Origin: Megasphaera hominis
GTDB taxonomy: Bacteria > Bacillota > Negativicutes > Veillonellales > Megasphaeraceae
Length of the DNA: 64,000 bases
Direction of reading: 5' to 3'
Assembly: GCF_014269395.1 (NCBI RefSeq)
Contig: NZ_JACOGK010000012.1
Coordinates: 1-64,000, forward strand
Below the pieces are notes generated by a model. The model saw only the letters and a list, made by a program, of their open reading frames with translations. It ran no database searches and was not told the origin of the DNA. Below are positions 8,380 to 14,713 of the stretch, piece after piece. Each line of letters starts with the position of its first letter. Position 1 is the first letter of the stretch. The translations under genes and the position numbers were made by a program.

Positions 8380-9966
8380 TTAGCCCTGTTTTACGTATTC
8401 ATCATGATATTCTTCCAAAAGCTGTAAAATACGGTGGCCAATCTTGGCATAGGCTGCTTCCGGGAGATTAGCTTGAGAGACACGCATCGTACCTGACGGT
8501 GCATCGAAGCTTAATCCTTCCATGAGAACGACGCCTTCCTCTTTAGACAAACGCAGGAGAAAATCAATTTGTTCGTAATTCTTTTCCAGGTATTCCCGGA
8601 AAGCTTTGTCGTATTTGACTTCGGCAATGTGGTACATGTCGAGGATTGTGTAATACTTGGCATTCGTTATGCTATCGTCTTCAGGAATACCTAACGCGTT
8701 GTAAAGCGTATGATAGCGTCTGGCTACGAGGTTGTCTGCCGCTGTGAAGTACGGGTCCGGATCTGGTGCCAGCAGATGCGTTAAAGCAAAAAGGCCCATT
8801 TGGATCTGCTGCGGTGTCGAAAGGCCGCTCGTGTGATAGAGGCCAATAGAACGGCTGTCGGCACAAATGCGATCAATCATGTGTAACTGCCGCGACTCCA
8901 TCGTGACGATAGAATAATCCGAGTCGAGGATCTTCTTTGTATCTTCAGGCAACGTATCCAAGATATGATTGAATACGTTGTCATCGTGAATACCAATGAC
9001 GCCGAGACGCCAGCCCGTGCAGCCAAAGAGCTTAGAGAAGGAATATACAAGCAATGTATTGTACGGAGCTATGCCATAGACGGACGTGAAGCCATTGACA
9101 AAGGTACCATACACGTCATCTGTAATAACGATCATATCCTTGCGCTGGTCCATGATGGTTTTAAAACGTGTCAGCGATTCCCTCCCAAACGCATGGGAGC
9201 CCGGATTAGACGGATTGACGAGGAAGAATGCCTTAATGGATGGATCCAGAAGCTTTTCCATTTCTCCCACCGGAATTTCCCACAAATCGTCTTCTGTTGA
9301 CGTAACATTAATCTCAGCCAATTCAAAATTTGTGAGGCGAGGGATCTGAATATACGGCGTAAAAATAGGCATATTGATGGCAATCTTGTCCCCTTCTTTA
9401 AGAAGTCCATTATGCTTCAATGAATCAAAGATATAGACAATAGCTGCGGTGCCGCCTTCGACAGGGAAGAGGCGCGTATGCTGGGCCAAACCCGTTCCCG
9501 GATATAAAGCCCGTTCCAAATATGCATTGAGGACCTTTTCCAGGTTGACCAGGCAACGGCTGGGAACAGGATAATTGTTGCCTACAGCACCGTTAGCAAA
9601 CTCGAGAATAACTGCCTGCCGGTCTAGCTGCAACGTATCAACCATGTAATCAACGGACTTTTTGATAAACGTACTAACCTTGTCATTGCCGGAAAAGAAG
9701 TCTGCGAAACGTTCGACAATGCCTTCGCCATCAATATAACCGGCTAAATCTCCTTCAAGCATACTCCGTTCCGACTCACTCACACCGAATTCTACCCACT
9801 TGTTAAAAGCCAGACGGCCTAAGGAGTTGATCCAGTTCGGATTACCCCGGCCGGCATTGAGAAAGGTCTTATGCTTCTCATTTCCCTGTGCCAGTGTAAG
9901 CATATTATTACTGATTTCAAATGCACCTAATGTTTCCAATTTCCGTTCAAATGCCTTGGTAATCAT
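8380..9966 (-). CDS. aspD: Aspartate 4-decarboxylase (bifunctional with aspartate aminotransferase)
   Basis: A 528-residue fold-type I PLP enzyme. The Schiff-base lysine lies in YSFSKLFGCTGWRLG (Lys about 312), with NPSNPGS and TDDVYGTF as upstream cofactor contacts. The length of about 530 residues, rather than about 400, and the extended N-terminal segment are typical of L-aspartate beta-decarboxylases. These release CO2 from aspartate to give alanine and have side aminotransferase activity. The ATG at 9966 is chosen because AAAGGAGG lies nine bases upstream; a TTG three codons earlier falls too close to that site. The gene is co-transcribed with aspT from a strong promoter at 10016-10044. 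Product alanine is exported by AspT. Confidence 0.9.
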   Translation of the reverse strand: MITKAFERKLETLGAFEISNNMLTLAQGNEKHKTFLNAGRGNPNWINSLGRLAFNKWVEFGVSESERSMLEGDLAGYIDGEGIVERFADFFSGNDKVSTFIKKSVDYMVDTLQLDRQAVILEFANGAVGNNYPVPSRCLVNLEKVLNAYLERALYPGTGLAQHTRLFPVEGGTAAIVYIFDSLKHNGLLKEGDKIAINMPIFTPYIQIPRLTNFELAEINVTSTEDDLWEIPVGEMEKLLDPSIKAFFLVNPSNPGSHAFGRESLTRFKTIMDQRKDMIVITDDVYGTFVNGFTSVYGIAPYNTLLVYSFSKLFGCTGWRLGVIGIHDDNVFNHILDTLPEDTKKILDSDYSIVTMESRQLHMIDRICADSRSIGLYHTSGLSTPQQIQMGLFALTHLLAPDPDPYFTAADNLVARRYHTLYNALGIPEDDSITNAKYYTILDMYHIAEVKYDKAFREYLEKNYEQIDFLLRLSKEEGVVLMEGLSFDAPSGTMRVSQANLPEAAYAKIGHRILQLLEEYHDEYVKQG

Positions 9967-10015
9967 AACGGTCAACCTCCTTTGCCAGATAAAAGCTAAA
10001 TATTTATTTTCTTAT

Positions 10016-10044
10016 ATTATAATCTTTTATGTTACTATAAACAA
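10016..10044 (-). promoter_or_regulatory. Sigma-A promoter of aspD-aspT
   Basis: On the minus strand, TTGTTT (10039-10044) and TATAAT (10016-10021) are 17 bases apart. Transcription would start near 10009, about 43 bases before the aspD ATG. It lies downstream of the small-RNA candidate at 10074-10167, so that RNA is not part of the aspD leader when this promoter is used. Confidence 0.75.
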
Positions 10045-10073
10045 TTTGGATTACTTCTTAATAATTCATTTAA

Positions 10074-10167
10074 ATAAAAATACACATTCCCGGGCCGCAA
10101 AGGTAAGCAAGCATGAGTTTCCTCCGTTGCACAATTTACGAGCAGTCACCGAAAATGTGTATTTTTC
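10074..10167 (-). ncRNA. Candidate small structured RNA of about 94 nt, family not recognised
   Basis: The RNA would start near 10167, seven bases past a promoter (10175-10203). It opens with AAAAATACACATT (10166-10154), which pairs perfectly over 13 bp with AATGTGTATTTTT (10088-10076) at its end and so doubles as a terminator with a U-tail. Nested inside are GTAA/TTAC (10139-10136 with 10106-10103), GCAA/TTGC (10130-10127 with 10110-10107) and a GAG-GAAA-CTC tetraloop hairpin (10124-10115). There is no long frame or ribosome binding site leading into one. The apical GAGGAAAcUC recalls the P4 region of RNase P, but the molecule is far too short for it. It also lacks the GGAA-loop/AGCAGC signature of SRP RNA. 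Confidence 0.6.
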
Positions 10168-10174
10168 AGATTCC

Positions 10175-10203
10175 ATTATATAGTATACTCGTTCTTAATC
10201 CAA
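10175..10203 (-). promoter_or_regulatory. Sigma-A promoter driving the small-RNA candidate
   Basis: TTGGAT (10198-10203) and TATAAT (10175-10180) on the minus strand are separated by 17 bases. No protein-coding start follows. The transcript runs straight into the 13-bp closing stem of the RNA candidate. Confidence 0.65.
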
Positions 10204-10263
10204 GATGTTCTGCCTTTTAGGTTCACGTCAAGGGCTTTTTTTCCTTTAATCCTATCGGCCGTA

Positions 10264-11442
10264 TTATTCTGCCATTTCGTCTGCATCGATGACTGCTGCT
10301 GTGAGCCAATGGATTCGTTCAAACAGGGAGTCTACGACGGCGAATTCATCTGTCGTGTGATGCCGGTCACCTCGGATACCACACGAGCAAAGGACGGGAA
10401 TGCCTGCCTTTTGGATAAATGCCGCATCGGAGCAGCCACCTACTTGGGCAGGCTGCGTCCGGGCATAGCCATAGGTTTCTGCCGTTTTTTCCAAAAAATG
10501 AAAGAGCTTCATTTCCTTTTCGCCGGTTACAAAGGGCGGGAACAGGTGTTGTTCTCTATACGAGCACGTGGCGCCTGTGACGTGACTTGTGGCGCAAATG
10601 ACTTCAATAGCCTGACGTACGCGTTCCAGTTCATCCAGCGTCGTAAAGCGGACGTCGAGTTCACATGTGCAGACACCAGGTACGGCGTTGGGCACTGTAC
10701 CGCCTTTGATGACGCCTGTATTGACGGTAGTGCCTTTTTCGGCATCCGTCAAAGCCTGAAAGGCTACGATTTTATGGGCCATTTCTTCAATAGCATTGAC
10801 ACCTTCAAAAAAGGCCTGGCCAGCGTGGGCCGCTTTGCCCGTCACTTCCACATCAATGCCTATACCGCCTTTACGGCCGACTGTAAGGGAGTTGTCCATA
10901 AGACCTGTTTCCATGTTGAAGGCAAAGAAACAGCCTGCCGCTTCTTCCGTCAAGTAGTCGGCAACGTTTGTAAATTGGTGGGACCCTTCTTCATCCGGTA
11001 CGAAGAGAATTTTCAAGGGCCGTTCGTCATAACCTACGGCATTCAATGCTTTCGCTACGTATAAAGCAATAATCAGGCCGCCCTTCATATCGACGACGCC
11101 AGGACCATAGGCTTTACCTGCTTCGATACGGAACGGCTGTTCTGCGTAGAGTTCCGAAGCTAAGGCCGTATCCATGTGGCCGCTGAATAAGATAGGCTTA
11201 CCGGGACGGTCAGCCCCTAAGGTGCCGACGAGGGCATTGCCTGCTTCCGGCGTAAAGCTCACGAGGCTGCAATCAAAGCCAGCGTTAGTGAATTCCTTTT
11301 TCAACCATTCCCCAACGTCATCTACGGCTCTGGCATCACGCCAAAAGTCCTTCAAATTGACGAGTTCCTCGTATTTAGCGAGGATTTCTTCCCTATGCTC
11401 TCTTACATAGGCTTCTACTTCTTTTACTACTGTTGTATGCAT
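10264..11442 (-). CDS. M20-family metallopeptidase (carboxypeptidase G2/ArgE-DapE type)
   Basis: A 392-residue cytosolic zinc hydrolase. Metal-site motifs are in order: SGHMDTA (His89, Asp91), GPGVVDMKGG (bridging Asp118) and PDEEGS (catalytic Glu151 and ligand Glu152). A lid/dimerisation domain follows from about residue 190 and the C-terminal metal-binding histidine region ends with GDRHHTTDE. Members cleave C-terminal glutamate or other amino acids from small peptides or N-acyl amino acids. The exact substrate is not readable here; glutamate carboxypeptidase-like is the closest impression. A small hairpin, CACGCG/CGCGTG at 11463-11479, lies in the leader just ahead of the GGGGGA ribosome binding site. 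The gene seems to stand alone. Confidence 0.82.
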   Translation of the reverse strand: MHTTVVKEVEAYVREHREEILAKYEELVNLKDFWRDARAVDDVGEWLKKEFTNAGFDCSLVSFTPEAGNALVGTLGADRPGKPILFSGHMDTALASELYAEQPFRIEAGKAYGPGVVDMKGGLIIALYVAKALNAVGYDERPLKILFVPDEEGSHQFTNVADYLTEEAAGCFFAFNMETGLMDNSLTVGRKGGIGIDVEVTGKAAHAGQAFFEGVNAIEEMAHKIVAFQALTDAEKGTTVNTGVIKGGTVPNAVPGVCTCELDVRFTTLDELERVRQAIEVICATSHVTGATCSYREQHLFPPFVTGEKEMKLFHFLEKTAETYGYARTQPAQVGGCSDAAFIQKAGIPVLCSCGIRGDRHHTTDEFAVVDSLFERIHWLTAAVIDADEMAE

Positions 11443-11520
11443 AATGATTCCCCCTTACTTCCCACGCGGGCTACGCGTGTCGCTTCCTATTGTACTACCA
11501 TTAGACAAATATGAAAAGAA

Positions 11521-11585
11521 AAAGGAAATTCCCTATTTCGTTTCCATCGCAATGGCACGTTTTTTTGGATACAGGGAATTTCCTT
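11521..11585 (-). terminator. Intrinsic terminator of the OPA transporter gene
   Basis: AAGGAAATTCCCTAT (11522-11536) pairs with ATACAGGGAATTTCCTT (11569-11585) around a 32-base loop. T-rich sequence follows on the minus strand. It lies about 40 bases beyond the transporter stop codon. Confidence 0.7.
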
Positions 11586-11627
11586 CCTTTTTATTTTTAT
11601 ACTACGTATATTATAGGAATGCTTTCT

Positions 11628-12941
11628 TTACTTGCCGTAAATTTCTTTAGCGCCACGATACGACAGATAGCACGACAGGAAACAAATAACGACACCTGCC
11701 ATGATTGTATAGAAGCCAGAGTTCCAGCCCCAATGGTCGACGACAAAGCCAAAAAGCGTCGTTCCTAAAGAGCTGCCTACGAGGTAGCTCATGAGATCGC
11801 GCAGGCCAACGGCCGAACCGAGGGCGAAACTGGGAATGACTTCCATAGCCTGTACGGCAACCATAGACTGAGGGATATAAATAAGGCAGCCTGTAATGGT
11901 CGCAAACAGCGTAATGGCTACAACGGAATTAGATGTCATGTAACCAAAGACGCACAAGAGGACGACGACGAGACACGACATAGGCAGGAGCATGACACGG
12001 CCTTTGAAGTACTTGTCGACGATAATGCCAGCCAGGATCGTCGAAGGAATAGCTGCCCATTCAAAGAGCATGAAGGAAAATCCCATTTCCCCACGAGTTA
12101 GCCCCTTTTCCGTCAAGAGGTACAAGGGAATCCACGTAATCATGCCAAACCGGACCATGTATGTAAAAATATCAACAAAGACGAGATACCACGAGTTTTT
12201 GTTCTTGAAAACGTATTCCCAGAAAATCTTGAATGGCGACATATCCTTCGGCGCTTCTGCCGTGTGTTCCAGCACCTTTGTCGTGACCGATTCTTCGTGA
12301 TACATCTCTTCTACTGGCGGCAGCCCTTCTTCAACAGGGCGACGTTTGACCAGATACAGGACGAAGAAAATGACAATAACCGCCACACCAGCCGGCACAA
12401 GATACGCGGCTGTACGCCAATGTTCTGTGCCGACATAGGCCATAGCTCCGCCAACGAGCGGTGAAACGAGGCCGCCACCGAGATTGTGAGATACGTTCCA
12501 AATGGTGCTAGCCCGGGCGCGCTGAGAACGGGGAAACCAATGGCCAACCGTAATGATAGACGGTCCGACGCCCATGCCTTGGCACAAGCCCAGGAGCACG
12601 ACAAGTCCTGTAAAGAGATAAAAACTCGTACTGAAACCCATGGCAATATTGACGAGGACGCATAAGAAAAGGCCCGTAGCCATGAAGTAGCGGGGATTGG
12701 CCTTATCAGCCAGCATACTCATGAAGCCCTTGGACAACCCGTACGTAATAAGCATGCAGCTCGTAAGCAGGCCGATTTCCGTAGCGCTCAAATTAAGTTC
12801 CTGCTTTAAGTAAGGCGTAGAAAAGATGAAGTTATTGCGAACGATGTAGTACGCTGCATAACCGATAAAGACACCCAAAAGCGATTCATACTTGAATCGA
12901 TTAAATTTCGCTTGCAAGGCTGCTTCTTGATTTTGATCCAT
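11628..12941 (-). CDS. MFS transporter of the organophosphate:phosphate antiporter (OPA) family
   Basis: The 437-residue protein has twelve predicted membrane helices with the usual central cytoplasmic loop (about residues 205-245). The N-terminus, FNRFKYESLLGVFIGYAAYYIVRNNF, and the segment SSTIWNVSHNLGGG are typical of the OPA family (GlpT, UhpT, PgtP), which swap organophosphates such as glycerol-3-phosphate, hexose-6-phosphate or phosphoglycerate for phosphate. Which ester is carried cannot be read from the sequence. No two-component sensor accompanies it, unlike in the Uhp and Pgt systems. It is transcribed alone from a near-consensus promoter (13009-13037), with GAGAGG ahead of the start. 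Confidence 0.85.
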   Translation of the reverse strand: MDQNQEAALQAKFNRFKYESLLGVFIGYAAYYIVRNNFIFSTPYLKQELNLSATEIGLLTSCMLITYGLSKGFMSMLADKANPRYFMATGLFLCVLVNIAMGFSTSFYLFTGLVVLLGLCQGMGVGPSIITVGHWFPRSQRARASTIWNVSHNLGGGLVSPLVGGAMAYVGTEHWRTAAYLVPAGVAVIVIFFVLYLVKRRPVEEGLPPVEEMYHEESVTTKVLEHTAEAPKDMSPFKIFWEYVFKNKNSWYLVFVDIFTYMVRFGMITWIPLYLLTEKGLTRGEMGFSFMLFEWAAIPSTILAGIIVDKYFKGRVMLLPMSCLVVVLLCVFGYMTSNSVVAITLFATITGCLIYIPQSMVAVQAMEVIPSFALGSAVGLRDLMSYLVGSSLGTTLFGFVVDHWGWNSGFYTIMAGVVICFLSCYLSYRGAKEIYGK

Positions 12942-13008
12942 AGAATGACCTCTCTTTCATTAAGTATAAGTAATTTTTATTATCATATAATATACGTTTT
13001 CTACACGT

Positions 13009-13037
13009 ATCATATAGAAATGTAAAGTTTGTGTCAA
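13009..13037 (-). promoter_or_regulatory. Near-consensus sigma-A promoter of the OPA transporter
   Basis: TTGACA (13032-13037) and TATGAT (13009-13014) on the minus strand are 17 bases apart. The leader to the ATG at 12941 is about 60 bases and A/T-rich, with no stable hairpin. Confidence 0.8.
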
Positions 13038-13083
13038 GATTCTGTAAAGAAAATAGCTTTCCTATGCAAGATTCGCATAATAC

Positions 13084-13140
13084 AAAAATCCCCTTCTCTG
13101 CTTCGCGGACAGGAGTACGCGTGCAAAGAAAGGGATTTTT
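13084..13140 (-). terminator. Intrinsic terminator of the methionine gamma-lyase-like gene
   Basis: AAAAATCCC...GGGATTTTT closes a long stem with inner CTTCTCTGC/GCAAAGAAAG pairing. It lies 37 bases after the stop codon at 13177 and ends in five T on the minus strand. Confidence 0.8.
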
Positions 13141-13176
13141 CAACGATTGTAGTACTAAGAGAACGAGTTCCCGGGC

Positions 13177-14373
13177 TTAGATTTTAGCTAAAGCCTGTTC
13201 CAAATCAGCAATGATGTCATCGGCTTTTTCCAGGCCAATGGAGAAGCGGATCATGCCGGCCGAGATGCCTTCTTTCTTGAGGGCTTCCGGCGGATAGGCA
13301 CGATGGCTTGTCTTGACCGGATAGGACAAGGTCGTTTCGAAGCTGGCCAGGCTGGGGACGAATTTAATGTACTGGCACGCAGCAATGAAAGCTTCCGCTG
13401 CGGCTGCGCCGCCTTTGATATCGGCACTGAGCATACCGCCGCACATGCCATCAGTGAACTGTTTGACAGCCAGGTCATGATGCGGTGCACTGGCCAAGCC
13501 TGCATAGTACACCTTTTCAATCTTCGGATGATTTTCCAGATATTCAGCTACCTTTTGGGCATTTTCGCTGTGCTGGCGAACGCGCAATTCCAGCGTCCGC
13601 AGGCTCCGCGTCAAGAGGAACGAATCAAAGGGACTAAGGAGGCCGCCATACAAGGTTGCATAACGCTGCATGGCCTTGATATTTTCTGCATCCGATGCAA
13701 TGACACCGGCTGTAATATCACTGTGGCCACCGAGGAACTTCGTCGCACTATAGACGACAATATCAGCACCGAGCTCGCACGGTTTGCAAACCACCGGCGT
13801 AGCAAAGGTATTGTCGATGATCATCTTGCATCCATGCTTATGAGCAATTTCTGCCGTTTTGGCAATATCGATCACGTCCATAGACGGATTGGTAATCGTT
13901 TCCGTATAAATGACCTTCGTATTCGGCTTAATATACGCTTCAAGATCTTCCTTATCGAAGTCGACAAAATCGACCGTTACACCCCAGCGCGGTAATTCAT
14001 TAGCGAAATAATCATACACACCACCGTAGAGGACAGGCGAAGAAATGATATGGTCACCAGAGCTGACATTCGCCATGATAGCCATGGTAATCGCCGTCAT
14101 GCCCGACGAAAAGACGATAGCCCCATCGGTCCCCTCAGCAGCACTCAATACTTCTTCTACGGCATCCAGGCTCGGATTTGCCATACGGCTGTATACATAG
14201 CCGTCAGCACTTCCGTCATAGACACTATCCAGCGTCGGTACATCATCAAAACTAAATACACTGGACGTAAAAATAGGAATCACCTTCGGCACGGAAACAG
14301 AAGACTGAATCTTCTTAGCCAGCTCATGGCCGCCGGCATGACAAATGCGAGTCGTTAAATCTGAAGTACTCAT
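13177..14373 (-). CDS. megL: Methionine gamma-lyase / Cys-Met metabolism PLP enzyme
   Basis: A 398-residue enzyme of the Cys/Met-metabolism PLP family, the exact length usual for methionine gamma-lyase. The PLP lysine is in VVYSATKFLGGHSD (Lys212); YVYSRMANPS (from residue 59) and DNTFATP contribute to the cofactor site. The reaction would split methionine to methanethiol, ammonia and 2-oxobutyrate, which PFOR-type enzymes can oxidise. One oddity is that the LYG-Cys-T motif of classical enzymes (Cys116 in Pseudomonas, from memory) reads LYGGVYDYF here, so a Gly replaces the Cys. Substrate range may therefore be broader, and cystathionine gamma-lyase cannot be excluded. Start is at 14373 behind GAGGGGGAG. 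An inverted repeat surrounds its promoter region. Confidence 0.8.
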   Translation of the reverse strand: MSTSDLTTRICHAGGHELAKKIQSSVSVPKVIPIFTSSVFSFDDVPTLDSVYDGSADGYVYSRMANPSLDAVEEVLSAAEGTDGAIVFSSGMTAITMAIMANVSSGDHIISSPVLYGGVYDYFANELPRWGVTVDFVDFDKEDLEAYIKPNTKVIYTETITNPSMDVIDIAKTAEIAHKHGCKMIIDNTFATPVVCKPCELGADIVVYSATKFLGGHSDITAGVIASDAENIKAMQRYATLYGGLLSPFDSFLLTRSLRTLELRVRQHSENAQKVAEYLENHPKIEKVYYAGLASAPHHDLAVKQFTDGMCGGMLSADIKGGAAAAEAFIAACQYIKFVPSLASFETTLSYPVKTSHRAYPPEALKKEGISAGMIRFSIGLEKADDIIADLEQALAKI

Positions 14374-14396
14374 ATGTAAACTCCCCCTCTTACAAT

Positions 14397-14507
14397 AAAA
14401 ACCTATTACCTGTTTCAAAAAACAATAAAAAAATTGTGCTTACAAATATAATACTATATAATAAACCAGAAGAATAATAGTTTTTCACAATAAAGTAATA
14501 GGTTTTT
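14397..14507 (-). promoter_or_regulatory. Long-spaced inverted repeat flanking the A/T-rich promoter region of megL
   Basis: The 13-base word AAAAACCTATTAC at 14397-14409 recurs in perfect inverted orientation at 14495-14507, 85 bases away. Between them lies a very A/T-rich stretch with several TATTAT/TATAGT-like boxes, where the megL promoter probably sits. I could not fix one -35/-10 pair. Such an arrangement fits operator pairs bridged by a DNA loop, or a long-range RNA stem if both halves are transcribed. Confidence 0.45.
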
Positions 14508-14518
14508 CCTAAGTATCA

Positions 14519-14622
14519 CCTGCGTAAGATGACTATCCGCAGGGCGATAAAAGAGAGGTAAGCAGCCAACATGTTGCTGCATTACAGTATCAGCAATCTG
14601 CTCCGTGCCACATACGGCGCCC
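14519..14622 (-). other. Conserved-looking structured segment upstream of megL (three-way junction plus hairpin)
   Basis: Read on the minus strand, GGGCG (14622-14618) can pair with CGCCC (14546-14542). This encloses three arms: a GCC/GGC hairpin, a CAG/CTG hairpin and a long GCAGCAACATGTTGGCTGC palindrome (about 14562-14580). Next comes CCTGCG/CGCAGG (14519-14543), which shares two bases with the closing stem. There is no reading frame. The SAM-I and T-box core words are absent. It may be a leader element, a non-coding RNA or a relic; I cannot assign a family. Confidence 0.35.
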
Positions 14623-14633
14623 TTCACCAACAC

Positions 14634-14669
14634 AAAAAGGCCTGCAGTCCCAACTCTGCAAGCCCTTTT
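14634..14669 (-). terminator. Intrinsic terminator of nifJ
   Basis: AAAAGGGCTTGCAG pairs with CTGCAGGCCTTTTT on the minus strand around a short loop. It lies 45 bases past the nifJ stop codon and ends in five T. Confidence 0.8.
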
Positions 14670-14713
14670 GCGCGTGTTTTATTTTTAAGGAGTGTGGTGA
14701 TTATTTAGAGAAA

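Noticed and set aside
10074-10167. RNase P or SRP RNA at the small-RNA site
   Set aside because: The GAGGAAA core resembles RNase P P4, but the 94-nt length and absence of the 3' ACAGAA-type partner exclude it. The SRP apical GGAA loop with AGCAGC is not present.
14519-14622. SAM-I riboswitch or T-box in front of megL
   Set aside because: The pairing is riboswitch-like, but the SAM-I core words and the T-box GGTGG sequence are absent on both strands.
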